Source of the DNA: Brachionus koreanus
Lineage: Eukaryota; Rotifera; Eurotatoria; Ploima; Brachionidae
DNA length: 49,466 bases
NCBI GenBank assembly: GCA_016987375.1
Contig: PJRA01000493.1
Span: forward strand, 43,615 to 93,080
Direction: 5' to 3'
Shown: positions 29,692-40,289 of the stretch, in pieces
How the letters are laid out: every line of letters starts with the position of its first letter
Position numbering within the stretch: the stretch's first letter is position 1
Translations under genes and position numbers: made by a program
The notes under the pieces: generated by a model
Databases searched by the model: none
The model's input: the letters and a program-made list of their open reading frames with translations, nothing else
What the model was told of the DNA's origin: nothing

Positions 29692-30873
29692 ATGTTTCAT
29701 ATTGATTCAATATGCTCCCAAATAGATGCTATATTCACTTCGATCGAGACAAAACTTGTCCAAACAAGAGCCTTTTTAAACAATAGTAGTTTTGAGCTTG
29801 TTTGCTTGGCCTCTTTTGAAGAAACAATTAACCGAAAACTTCAGCAATCTAGACACGAAATGATTAACAGAATAAAAAAGACTTTAAATACAAGCTTTAC
29901 ATCAGAAAAAGATAATATCATTTATGTGCCTAAACATAGCTATATTGATGGCAAAATTTTGCTTAAGCTAATTGACTTCAGCTTTTCAACAAATAACTGG
30001 GACCTCAAGCTAAATAATTTAGATCTTTATGTGCACAGCTCAAGTTTTCATCAAAATTCAAAAAACAAATTTTACGTTCAAAATAAACCAAGTGTTTTTT
30101 TCACTCCTAAAATACAAAAATTAGTTTTATCAAAAGAAATACATTTAAACTTGGTTGAAAATAGACCTAAGCGGCTTGAATTTCAAGTGGTCAAGAACGA
30201 TCATGTTATTTTACTAACTGAAAGTTGGAATCTAAAATTTTATCAAACATATCAGATTTTGTCATATAATTTCTACATTCTATTACTGATTAAAGACGAA
30301 TATCAATCAAGACTATTGTTGTACTACTATGACAAAGATAAAAATGATATTTTGATAATTAAGCAACGAACAATGGACTTAAAATTGAAAATGCATTTGA
30401 TGAATAGATTTGAGATTATATTTCTGATTAGTGATTCTTTCTATAGATACATTATTTTCGATTTTAATTTGGAATTTGTGGAATTCTTTGGTCAAAGTAT
30501 TAGTCCTAGTGAGCTTTTTTACGTAAATGAAACCTGGACTCTTCTTCAAATTTCATTCAATAGAGCATTCATTTATGCTTATAATTATGGCAAGTCAAAG
30601 CATTTTATCAAAATAATTAACAGATTCAGTGGCCATACAATTAGAAACATTTATTTCGAAAAAACTCCCAGATCTAACCATGTTAAAATGGACTCAAGTT
30701 TTCGTTTGTTGGTTAAAATAAATGAAAATAGAATTGCCTATTTGGATTCAGATGGAAATTTTCTATTCAATATTAAATCAAAACAAATAGGAAAATTCAA
30801 AAATATCGATCTTGTATCTAATGAATTTATTTATTTTTATAATATACCCAATGTTTTTTCGTGCATTGCATAA
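29692..30873 (+). CDS. Uncharacterised single-exon protein, 393 aa
   Basis: ATG at 29692, TAA ending at 30873. I do not recognise the family. Residues about 1-75 are helical and charged (SICSQIDAIFTSIETKLVQT, FEETINRKLQQSRHEMINRI) and look like a coiled coil. The rest alternates short hydrophobic and aromatic stretches with charged turns (NDHVILLTESWNLKFYQ, YNFYILLLIKDEYQSRLLLY, RIAYLDSDGNFLFNI), a pattern expected for a beta-propeller of NHL or WD-like blades. A coiled coil followed by a propeller is the layout of TRIM-NHL proteins without RING and B-boxes. No signal peptide or membrane segment. AATAAA overlaps the stop region. The 1.2-kb frame without introns supports a real gene. Confidence 0.7.
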   Translation: MFHIDSICSQIDAIFTSIETKLVQTRAFLNNSSFELVCLASFEETINRKLQQSRHEMINRIKKTLNTSFTSEKDNIIYVPKHSYIDGKILLKLIDFSFSTNNWDLKLNNLDLYVHSSSFHQNSKNKFYVQNKPSVFFTPKIQKLVLSKEIHLNLVENRPKRLEFQVVKNDHVILLTESWNLKFYQTYQILSYNFYILLLIKDEYQSRLLLYYYDKDKNDILIIKQRTMDLKLKMHLMNRFEIIFLISDSFYRYIIFDFNLEFVEFFGQSISPSELFYVNETWTLLQISFNRAFIYAYNYGKSKHFIKIINRFSGHTIRNIYFEKTPRSNHVKMDSSFRLLVKINENRIAYLDSDGNFLFNIKSKQIGKFKNIDLVSNEFIYFYNIPNVFSCIA

Positions 30874-31217
30874 TAAATGATTTTAAATAAAATTTAAAAG
30901 CACAATTAATTCGGTATCATTCGGCAAAATTAAAATAATTTTACATTTTTAAATTTTTATAATTTTAGATTTTTTGTGCATTAATTTTAAAATTTTTTTT
31001 AAATTTTTTTGTTTACCAAATAATTTGAGAGAGTTATTTGAATTTTCTGAAAAATTGCACAAAAATTTAAAAACATGAAAATTTAAAAATATAAAATTAT
31101 TTCCATTTTGCCTATCATTCAATATGAAAAGAGAAAATTTAGTTTTTAAGTTAAAAAATAGCGTGGCCTAGTCAAATTTTGAGTGTAAATAAAAAAAATT
31201 TAAAAATAAACTTTTTT
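30874..31217. other. Short intergenic region between convergent genes
   Basis: Holds the 3' UTRs of the 393-aa gene (rightward) and the adenosine deaminase gene (leftward). It contains an imperfect inverted repeat of A/T-rich words (TTTTTAAATTTT type), probably chance. Confidence 0.45.
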
Positions 31218-33208
31218 TTATAAAACATTTACTAAAAAACTAAATGAAAAACCAGTTAGATAAATTTCTTTGCCAATTTGAATTCGAACATCGATTGTTG
31301 TGGTATTGGTTAAGCTTAATATAGGAGTAAGGCATTTAATTTCACCTATACCAACCATTTTAGCTTCAGTTTTAACATCATTAAATAAACACGAAACATT
31401 CTCACATATTGCTTTTTCAAAACCAATACCATAGATGTTTAATTCGACTTGTTTATTTGAAGGACCAAATGATGGTAAAAGATTTGAAATATTTGGAATT
31501 AAAAATGCCGATTTAAGTCTAGCTGTTAAACAAGTAGTCATGTAAATCTCATCGATAAAATTTTGCCACTCAGTTTCAAATTTTCTATATCCTACTTGTT
31601 TAATTTCATTTGGTATGGAACTATATTTTATTGAATTGTTAGCTATGACTTTCAAATCAAACAAATCTAGACCCCAAGCCATATATGCCAAATAGTAATC
31701 TACAGTCAAATCATTGTAACCAAAGCTTCCTGGGTCATCACCAGCCAAAACAATTGGTATTCCACTTCTGAAAAAGTTAATTGCTGGATGATTTCTTAAA
31801 TCAGACACATAACCTTTGTTGTAAAATTAAAAAAAGCATTCAGTTTTTTTTTACCATGGTTAAATTTTATCAATTTTTTTTTGATATTTAAATATTTAAT
31901 TTTACCTAGAATTTGATTGCTTGCTGGACATGCTTCAATTGCTATTTCTCTTTCAATTAAATATTGATACAATTCGGGGTGTTTAATTAGACCTATTCCA
32001 TGTCCTACTCGACTTGTTCTTAAAATAATTGAATCATAAATGTTATTCAATGTTGATACTGCATCACCAAATTGTGCCGGCTCCATATCTTCGGGCCAAT
32101 TTGTTTCGGCTGTGTGAAAAATGAGATTAAATGTACCATTGCTTGATTGACTGTAATTAAATCCGCGCATTAGTGTATCACTGTGAAACAAAAGTGTGTG
32201 ACCTTGATCTTCTTCGCCAACCAAGTCAAATCCACGAATCATTTGTGGAAATTTTGATTGAATTTTTAAACTTGTCTCCAAAGTTGAATTAATGTCACTT
32301 TTTGATCTTCTTCTAGATCCATAAATTACAAAAACAAAATCAATTAATTTCGAATTTTGTTCAATGTAATTTTTTTTAAATTCAATTAGCATTTCAAGCT
32401 CTTGTTCTGGTTCAATGTAAACTTTATCTAAATTGTCATCAATGTAATACAATCCACCAAAATTAGAACGTCTAAACTCAACTAATTGAACATTTTCTTC
32501 CAATGATGAATCCAAACAAGCTTTCAAATAATCAAATCTAGTTCGATTATATTTTGTCAAATCAGAGTAAAAGCCAAACACACCATATTTATTTGCTGCT
32601 AGCCACCTGCCTCTAGAGTCTGTTGGATAGATTTTTTCATCAAGACCATTTAAAATACCGGTCAATGTTGTCTTTTCGATTATTTTGTCTATGGTCCAAT
32701 TTGAGCCTTTGACTGGTACCCAGCCTTTTGCTGCTTGTTTGGCAAAATAACTCAAAAAATAGTTTGTACACTTGCACTCTGATGGATTAGGTAAACAATC
32801 GGGATTGTTTTCTTTGTCGCATATGTGAAGCCAGCTAAACTCTGGTTCTCGATTGAAAACAATTTCCAAAAATTTCTTTCTATTCAACATTTGAAATTCA
32901 TGAATGTGCAAATTACCGCCTTTGGGCAATTTTTTCAAAAATTTGTAAATATTGCTCGATGTTACGTTCGCCAATTCGGTCTCAATTGGTCGAGAAGGAA
33001 AAAAATAATCGGCTGTTTGACCGAATTCTTCAAATTTTAGCTTTTCCATGTAAATGTTTACAAATCTTTCTTTGTCATTTAAGTTTATTTTTTTTGCAGT
33101 TAGGTTATTTCGAGCCAGCATGTATGCATATTGATTAAATGGCAATGGCAATCCTAAAATTCCATTTATCAATTCAATTAAAACAACAATTTTAATTAAT
33201 TTAAACAT
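31218..33208 (-). CDS. ADA2: ADGF/ADA2-type secreted adenosine deaminase with C-terminal IPT/TIG-like domain, copy 1, 632 aa
   Basis: Exons on the minus strand: 33208-31906 and 31813-31218, with a 92-bp intron. A hydrophobic signal peptide (residues 1-19) precedes the ADGF N-terminal region. Zinc ligands HIH (101, 103) and H365, catalytic Glu368 in FHTAET (HAGET in most relatives), His403 in RVGHG, and Asp460-Asp461 in AGDDPGSFG are all kept, so deamination of extracellular adenosine to inosine is expected. Several N-glycosylation sequons are present. Beyond the usual ADA2 end, residues about 546-626 read like an IPT/TIG Ig-like fold: LLPSFGPSNKQVELNIYGIG, C571, C576LF, then EIKCLTP (C595) and a final strand. 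It ends right after that domain (FSFLVNVL). The N-terminal 17 residues differ from the second copy. Confidence 0.88.
31563..33156. repeat. Inverted repeat arm, adenosine deaminase core (left)
   Basis: 1594 bp, including the intron, that reappear in reverse at 44292-45885 (coordinates sum to 77448). Only a few substitutions were seen (for example KQAAKGWVPVK versus KQAGKGWIPVK). Identity stops sharply at TAGGATTGCC on the 5' side and GAGTGGCAAA on the 3' side of the gene. Confidence 0.85.
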
Positions 33209-34238
33209 TAGTTATCTTTTAAAAAAATATTAAACATATTAATGCTGAATAGAATTATTTTTGATTTAAATTAAAATTATAATAGATTATAAACATACTT
33301 TTATCTCGATAAATCTTTAAATTCTGCTTTATTTTCTAACTTCATAATTTTTAAAAGCTTTTTTTATAATAATTAACTCTTTTCAACATTTCTTCTTAAA
33401 TAAACTGGTTAATTTATACTGTCTAATCTTAAGATAATACTAGATTAATTTTTTTTGTATTAGAGTAAATTTAGCGTTATTTCCTATTCTGCTTTATTTT
33501 AGATATCTATACTGATTTTTTATATTAAATATGTATTATTAGACTTCTAAATAAATATTAATTTTCTAATAAAATTTCATTTAAATATTTTGATTCATTT
33601 GATATTTTTTTATTGCAACCTTTTTTTTTAAATTTCGAAAAATAATTCATTAATTGTTTATTATTCTAAGATTAAATGATAAAGCTTTTTTCCATTGGAA
33701 TTTTTGTGATACAAAATGTCACTTGTTTGTTATTTATCTTGCTCCGAATATTTTTAAATAGCAATAAAACTTATTAAGTTCTCACATTTATTTAAACTTA
33801 AGACATCTATCTTTATAATTTTCAAATTATATTTACTATTTACGAAAAGTAACAATGCAAATATTAACTAAATTTTCAACTTGATTTAAAGTATTAAAAA
33901 AATTTTTTCTTCTTCAAAATAATTTTTAATCTTTATTGTCACAAGAATGCATTTTTTTAAATTAGAAAATTTAAGCTTTAAAACATGTATTTAAAAATCT
34001 ATGTTCTATAAGAAAACTATTAGATTCTATATATTAGAATAGAAACTATTTAAGGGGCAAAAAAATTTTCAATTTAAATTTATAAAATTTTAGGTTATTT
34101 TTTTAGAAGGCTAAATTATTTTGATATTAAGCATTTTAAAACTTCAAGCAACTTTATCTAAAAAATTTTAGAGATTTTTAAAGATTTTTTAAAAAAATCT
34201 TTGATTGAAGGAATTTTTGTTTTCATTTTCCTACAAAA
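33209..34238. other. AT-rich intergenic DNA
   Basis: Upstream region of adenosine deaminase copy 1. No coding sequence or recognisable promoter motif seen. Confidence 0.45.
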
Positions 34239-34414
34239 CGGCATTTGACTAACCAGGACCAAATTGAAGAAGGGTATCACGAGATTTTTTGCTCCAAGGC
34301 CGTGAATAATACAAGAGAGGAATCCAATTACTAGCTGATAGATGGCTAAAGATTATAGTGCGTAATGGTTTGTATTTTGAAGACAAGCTTACTTTTGCTT
34401 TTTTTTATTGGTAA
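34239..34414 (+). pseudogene. mariner-type transposase, C-terminal remnant
   Basis: One frame gives RHLTNQDQIEEGYHEIFCSK. After a one-base shift the next gives KRGIQLLADRW and LKIIVRNGLYFE before a stop. This matches the mariner C-terminus (acidic helix, then GIxxLPxRWxKxIxxxGxYF). The catalytic DDD part is absent. Confidence 0.6.
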
Positions 34415-35496
34415 TTTAAAAAGTGCCAGAAAAATGCATATTTTTTTATTTATCCTAGTATGATAATATCTTAATATAATTTTATTCACCAATCGCCAAA
34501 TCTGGTTTGTAAAAAAAAATAAAAAAAAAATTAATTAAAAATCATTTTTTTAAAAAGAATTTAAATTAAAAAATTTTTATTTAAAAATGAATAAAGCATG
34601 CTAAATTGTGCTTTTTATATAAGTATGTCCCCATGAAACAAGCGCAATTTGGCTCCTCGACCAAATTTTGTAGCGCCAACCGACGTTAAAATTGAGTATA
34701 AAATTGGTGCAATAGTTATTTAATGAATGGGTTCAATTAATTCTATCAAAATAGTCCAACTTAGTTCATCTGTTTCAGTATTGAGATAAAATATTTGTGT
34801 TTTTTTAAAGAAAGTTATTTTTTTATTTGTAAATTTTTGTTTTAAAACAACACAAACCAAATATCCTATGTTTGCTTTAATCTATTTAATTTCAATGAAA
34901 TATGATTGCAAAATTAACTCCCATTTATTTTTGTTAAAAAAATTAATTTGAAAAGTCGCACTTTTTTCTTGCTTTTTCAAATTTATATGAAAATCTAAAG
35001 GTGAAAAAATATAATGGTGAATAATTAAATCTTTCAAAATTATATCAAATACTAAAAAAGAGGTTTTAGATTGGTAATCTTAGAGGCATAATAACTTAGT
35101 AAAAGTAATCGATAAGAAAAAGATATAAATCTAATTTTGTTCTTTATTGACTAAGCTATCGTTTGATATATTGAATGAAGTAATAATATTTTAAATAAAC
35201 TATTTAATTCAGCGTACCATTGTCACTAAATATTTCAAAAATATTTTTAAAATGAGCATTTTAATTTCAACGCAAATTTTTATAAGTTTCAAAACTTTAT
35301 TTTAAAAACTTTAAGCAATAGGGTAACTAAAATTTTTAGTCATTTTTGAATTATGGAATTCGATCAAAAATTTTACTTTGCCCTCTCTTTCGAAATTCAA
35401 AAAAAAACAAAGCATTTTTTTGGAGCATTTATTAAAAATTTTAATTATGATATTTTATAGATTAAATTGAAATAGAACATAAATTTAATAAATAGT
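34415..35496. other. AT-rich intergenic DNA
   Basis: No supported gene or repeat on either strand. Confidence 0.45.
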
Positions 35497-36170
35497 TTAT
35501 TTATCTGAATCAAGCAACGATCTATTTTTTTTACAATAGTTACCTTCTACTTGAAATTCACTTGTATCATCACAACTAGTTTGAGAAAAAAAATTAGAAT
35601 TAATTTTAAAAAAACATTTAAATTTGAAAATTACAAGCAAATTTTGTACCCTGAATGACATTTCAAATTTTTTTCTTTGACACAAGTATCTCTTTCTGGT
35701 TGACATTGCATACCCAACTCTAATCCAGTTGTGCAAATTTTTTTATCAAAATCACACAAAAGATTTTTTTTGGATTAGAAAATTCATTTTCAAAATCACA
35801 CATATTTCCTGCCTCATAATATCGTACACAAATCGATTTTTCCTCATGACAGAAAAAGTCTTCATGTTGACATGGATTCGATTGATCACAAGAGTCATGG
35901 TCTATGTTACCATCACATTTGCTAGTGTTTAAATTGCAAGTGAAGCCTTGTAGAGAATCACATAAATTTTTGTCTTGGTTACACAACATATACGATGATA
36001 GCCTGGCACATTTAAAGCTTTGTTCGTCACAATAATAACCAGGTGAACACAATGAATACTCTGGACTACAATATTTAGCCTCGCTCAAATATCTAACACA
36101 AAAACCATAAGTTTTGTCACAAAAAAGACCTTCGTTCTTGTTTCACAATTCTTGTCACAAAAATCTCCCA
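35497..36170 (-). pseudogene. Cysteine-rich secreted-type protein with EB/Dickkopf-like repeats, broken
   Basis: The minus strand encodes successive short disulfide units: LFCDKTYGFC, KYCSPEYSLCSPGYYCDE, LCDSLQGFTCNLNTSKC, PCQHEDFFCHEEKSIC, then LLCDFDKKIC and MQCQPERDTCVKEKNLKC, spliced (donor after 35650, acceptor before 35575, 74-bp intron) to a last exon with CDDTSEFQVEGNYC ending DSDK. A run of eight A/T bases (35764-35771) shifts the frame between the fourth and fifth units; one extra base would restore it, so this may be a sequencing error. A second shift lies near 36140 and no signal peptide or start codon was found. The 5' part is missing or displaced by the adjoining MULE relic. Confidence 0.6.
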
Positions 36171-36184
36171 AATTCAAAATCTCC

Positions 36185-36465
36185 CAATTCGGCTAGTTTT
36201 AGAGTTTTTCTCTCAAGTAAATCCTTTATTTTATTGTTGTTAGACTCAAGAGCATTGTTAGTGACTGGATGGCCTTGTGCTCTTCCGTCGAACCAACCGT
36301 TTACAGAAGATGTAATCCAAGCGCTATCCATGTTTGCTGCAAATTCGGGTCAATTTCTGTCCATTTCTCTAAGAACAATTTCGATGCATTTTCGAACATA
36401 GTTTCGGTCATTGAAAGTTGAAGAAAGTAAAAATGTGCAGCATTGTACCATTATACTGAATTAAC
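36185..36465 (-). pseudogene. MULE-type transposase remnant
   Basis: Minus strand: FYFLQLSMTETMFENASKLF, LEKW, then after a shift DSAWITSSVNGWFDGRAQG and HPVTNNALESNNNKIKD. The TNNALESxNxxIKD block after a Trp-rich segment is typical of MULE transposases of this kind. It carries one frameshift and lacks both ends. It merges directly into the broken cysteine-rich gene. Confidence 0.6.
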
Positions 36466-36630
36466 AGATGATTTGATCTTAGTTATTAATCTAAAATTTA
36501 TTCAAAAATGAATATTATTAAATTATGTTTAAATAAAATAAAAAAAATTAAAATTTTTCTAAAAATCAAATTATTTATACGTCACTATTAAATTAATTGT
36601 TAACTCTAAACCCTTAACCCTCTGCTTTTC

Positions 36631-36960
36631 TCAGACAGTCTGGTTACATTTTTCATATTTATTGTAAATACTGATTTTCGTCATATAAACGTTCCGCCTG
36701 TCTACTGCAATTCTCTTGCTATTAATCTTTTCGTACAGCATCCCATTCTGGTTCCAGATGAGTGCCTCCATATCTTGTAGATCCCTGCTCAAAATATTGA
36801 TGTCTTGTTTGAACTGAATCGACTTCGAATCAAATTTCCTTTAAAATTCGATCCACCATTTTCTGATCCGTTCTTTGTATTAGTGTTCGGAATGGCATGA
36901 ACATCATCGAATATTTGGGAAAGGCCGCAAACTTAGACCGGAAGGCCGACATTAGAGTGC
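36631..36960 (-). other. Unidentified coding-like fragment
   Basis: This stretch is clearly less A/T-rich than its surroundings. On the minus strand one frame (36840-36631) reads RKFDSKSIQFKQDINILSRD and continues to NVYMTKISIYNKYEKCNQTV, then stops. Another (from about 36960) reads FRSKFAAFPKYSMMFMPFRT and DQKMVDRILKEI. The two are in different frames. It may be a relic of a transposon gene; no family is assigned. Confidence 0.3.
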
Positions 36961-37011
36961 AAAAGAAAAAAAATAAAAGCACTAATTTGAAATTTTTTTT
37001 TTCTCTTCAAT

Positions 37012-37196
37012 TTGATATATCAGATCGTGGGTCTGCTAAAAAGTGGAGATATCAAGCAAAACGAAATAGCCAAGTTTTTAGGTGTATCTCCAAAATGTTT
37101 CTCTTTAACTAAAAAACGATATGAAGAGACTGGTTCTGTCTCTGATCGAAGCCGTTCTGGTAGACCTCGAAAGCTAACTTTTAGGGATGAAAATTA
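37012..37196 (+). pseudogene. Tc1-like transposase, N-terminal part, cut by the gap
   Basis: The frame encodes a paired-like helix-turn-helix: LLKSGDIKQNEIAKFLGVS, SLTKKRYEETGSVSDRSRSG, RPRKLTFRDEN, ending at the N run. The GRPRK hinge after the first HTH is diagnostic of Tc1-like transposases. No in-frame ATG precedes it closely, so the start is lost or in an upstream exon. Whether the catalytic domain exists is hidden by the gap. Confidence 0.65.
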
Positions 37197-38125
37197 NNNN
37201 NNNNNNNNNNNNNNNNNNNNNNNNNNNNNNNNNNNNNNNNNNNNNNNNNNNNNNNNNNNNNNNNNNNNNNNNNNNNNNNNNNNNNNNNNNNNNNNNNNNN
37301 NNNNNNNNNNNNNNNNNNNNNNNNNNNNNNNNNNNNNNNNNNNNNNNNNNNNNNNNNNNNNNNNNNNNNNNNNNNNNNNNNNNNNNNNNNNNNNNNNNNN
37401 NNNNNNNNNNNNNNNNNNNNNNNNNNNNNNNNNNNNNNNNNNNNNNNNNNNNNNNNNNNNNNNNNNNNNNNNNNNNNNNNNNNNNNNNNNNNNNNNNNNN
37501 NNNNNNNNNNNNNNNNNNNNNNNNNNNNNNNNNNNNNNNNNNNNNNNNNNNNNNNNNNNNNNNNNNNNNNNNNNNNNNNNNNNNNNNNNNNNNNNNNNNN
37601 NNNNNNNNNNNNNNNNNNNNNNNNNNNNNNNNNNNNNNNNNNNNNNNNNNNNNNNNNNNNNNNNNNNNNNNNNNNNNNNNNNNNNNNNNNNNNNNNNNNN
37701 NNNNNNNNNNNNNNNNNNNNNNNNNNNNNNNNNNNNNNNNNNNNNNNNNNNNNNNNNNNNNNNNNNNNNNNNNNNNNNNNNNNNNNNNNNNNNNNNNNNN
37801 NNNNNNNNNNNNNNNNNNNNNNNNNNNNNNNNNNNNNNNNNNNNNNNNNNNNNNNNNNNNNNNNNNNNNNNNNNNNNNNNNNNNNNNNNNNNNNNNNNNN
37901 NNNNNNNNNNNNNNNNNNNNNNNNNNNNNNNNNNNNNNNNNNNNNNNNNNNNNNNNNNNNNNNNNNNNNNNNNNNNNNNNNNNNNNNNNNNNNNNNNNNN
38001 NNNNNNNNNNNNNNNNNNNNNNNNNNNNNNNNNNNNNNNNNNNNNNNNNNNNNNNNNNNNNNNNNNNNNNNNNNNNNNNNNNNNNNNNNNNNNNNNNNNN
38101 NNNNNNNNNNNNNNNNNNNNNNNNN
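37197..38125. other. Assembly gap (929 N)
   Basis: A run of unknown bases between a Tc1-like N-terminus and unrecognised sequence. Long open frames drawn through it are artefacts. Confidence 0.99.
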
Positions 38126-38797
38126 TACACATAAAAACCACCTTTGTGTTAACAAACTTTTGCAGCATACCGTATTAAAAATAATTTGAAACTAATGATT
38201 TTTATAGATTTTACGATTATGATTTTCATATTAACTATCCTTGAAACTTACATTATTATCGATCAGGTGACATTCATAAATGGGTTAGGATGGTCTAGAC
38301 AGCCCAGTAGGGAATACAAGAACTTTTTGAACAAGTCATAAAGCCATTGAGCGACAGTTGATTCGCAATTGTGGAGTGAGACAACTTTTTTACAAACTGT
38401 ACTCCGGGAAATTGGAATACTCTGGACGAAGAAACTAAGGGTGTAACAAATAGGAACATTTTTAAAAAAAGAAATTACAAATTACTAAATTTTTTATAAA
38501 ATTTTTTGTTTGATCCTAGGAGGCTCTAAAATTGTTTAAACAGGATATTCGAAAATTTAAAAAAAAAATTTATTTATAAATATGTGAAAATAAGCTTTTT
38601 TTTAAAATGTGTAAAAAATAAGTTTTCTAAAAATTTTTTCGATAAAAGACATTGTTGGATTGCAATTTGTCGTAAAGTCTGCCAGCCATTAGAACAGTGA
38701 TTGCAGGATATGTTTTAATTTATTCGGCAAAAAAACTAGTCAAAAACACTATAAAATATATTATTATTCAAAAATGTTTTAAAAAATTAAACTAAAA
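38126..38797. other. Unassigned sequence right of the gap
   Basis: Less A/T-rich at 38260-38450, suggesting old coding or transposon DNA, but no frame stays open and no motif is recognised. The midpoint of the adenosine deaminase inverted repeat (38724) falls here. Confidence 0.4.
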
Positions 38798-40289
38798 CTA
38801 AAAGGTGGTCTTGCAGATACTGGCTTCCAAGCTATCATCAATTAATGAAGTTAAGGAAATTTGTTTTAACTTTTTTTTTGATTCACTAACCAGCTCTCTG
38901 CTATTTTTTGTTAAATTTATATTCTCTTCGGATTGTTTATTTTTTTTCATAGTTATTTTTCGAAATTTATAGAAAGAATCTAATAAATATACACACGATT
39001 CATTTTTTTTTCCATAATCACATGCTGAATTACCATTTTTGTCTTTCAAATCGATAACTGCATTGTAATCGAGCAATATCTTAATCAAATTAACTTTATT
39101 TTTCAAACAAGCTAACATTAACGGAGTTTCACCTAGCTCAACACCAATTTGATTAACTAAATTTCTAACTCGTTTATCGCATACATGCAAAAAATCGCTT
39201 GAATTACTTTCATACATAGATTCATATTTTTTTATCAAATTTGATATCAAAAGCATTGTAATTCCGAAAGTGTTCTCATTATTGTCACTCAAAGCAAGCC
39301 AATGCAAGCAATTGAAACCGTTTTTGGACCTAGACTCTACATCAATTGATTTAGATCCAAGTAGCGCGCTAATCACATCTAATTTGGACATGTGACAAGC
39401 CATGTGCAATGGTGTAATTTTCGAAATTGGATCACATTGGTTTACATTACAACCATGCTTGATTAACAAATTAATTGCTGTTATGTTTTTGTTATAGACT
39501 GCTACATGTAAAGGGCTCACATAATGCACAAATTCAAAACCAGGCATCCTGGTCACCCTGTTAACCTGAAAATAAATACTTAATCAATAAAATATTTTGT
39601 TTTTTTCTGACAATTACTTTTGCCAATATGTTTACATCAGCACCATTAATTATCAAAGATTCAACCATTTTTATCATTGTCTCAGAATCAATTGGACCTT
39701 GATTCACTTTAACTTGACTTAGTGAAAAATTTCTAACATTAGAATATGTTTCAGTTTCTATTGAGTGAATGGCAGAGTCCATTGACGCATAAATGCGCAT
39801 TTTCTTATTAAGTTGTTTAGTTTTTAAATTATTCTGCGATCTGAATTTTTTCTTGTGCAGAATTTCATCACTTTGATGAGACAGAACACTTTCTCTCATT
39901 TCAGAACTAGTTTTTTGATCAATATCATCTAGAGATTTGGACCTAGATTTTAGACGAATAGTGGTGTCTACTTTCTTTTGATCAAAAGGCGAAGTAAGAC
40001 AACATATGTGTAATGGTGATAGAAGAGTGAACTCGTTTGGTTTGTTTGGATCAACATTTAACTCTTGAAGAAGATACAAAAAGCTTTTTAATTGACGCGC
40101 TTCAATTGAAAATATGAGTGGCGTGTTTCCATAACTGTCTATACTTAAATTCATCAAGTTGGGTACATTCTCTTGTCTGACAAAACTTCCCAATTCCTCT
40201 TTAAGCTTGTCAACTTCGGATTTTTCGATCGCCTTGCGAATTCTACATACTCTGTTGTTAAAATAATAGGAGCAAAAAATGGAACCCAT
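38798..40289 (-). CDS. Ankyrin-repeat protein with myristoylation-type N-terminus, two exons, 479 aa
   Basis: Exons on the minus strand: 40289-39618 and 39565-38798, 52-bp intron, phase 0. The ankyrin repeats are split by a basic, Ser-rich insertion. The N-terminal block has SYGNTPLIFSIEARQLKSFL and LSPLHICCLTS; residues about 105-195 are the linker (RLKSRSKSLDD, KKKFRSQNNLKTKQ). The repeats resume with VESLIINGADVN, then YVSPLHVAVYNKNITAINLL, ITPLHMACHMSKLDVISALL, NGFNCLHWLALSD and GETPLMLACLKNKVNLIKIL. The start MGSIFCS fits an N-myristoylation signal with a palmitoylatable Cys, suggesting membrane attachment (inference). The C-terminal tail is Lys/Ser-rich. The repeats bind proteins; the partner and pathway are unknown. 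Confidence 0.82.

Noticed and set aside
37012..38178. Long open frames of 315-388 codons across the gap
   Set aside because: They consist almost entirely of N; only the first 61 codons of the Tc1-like frame are real sequence.
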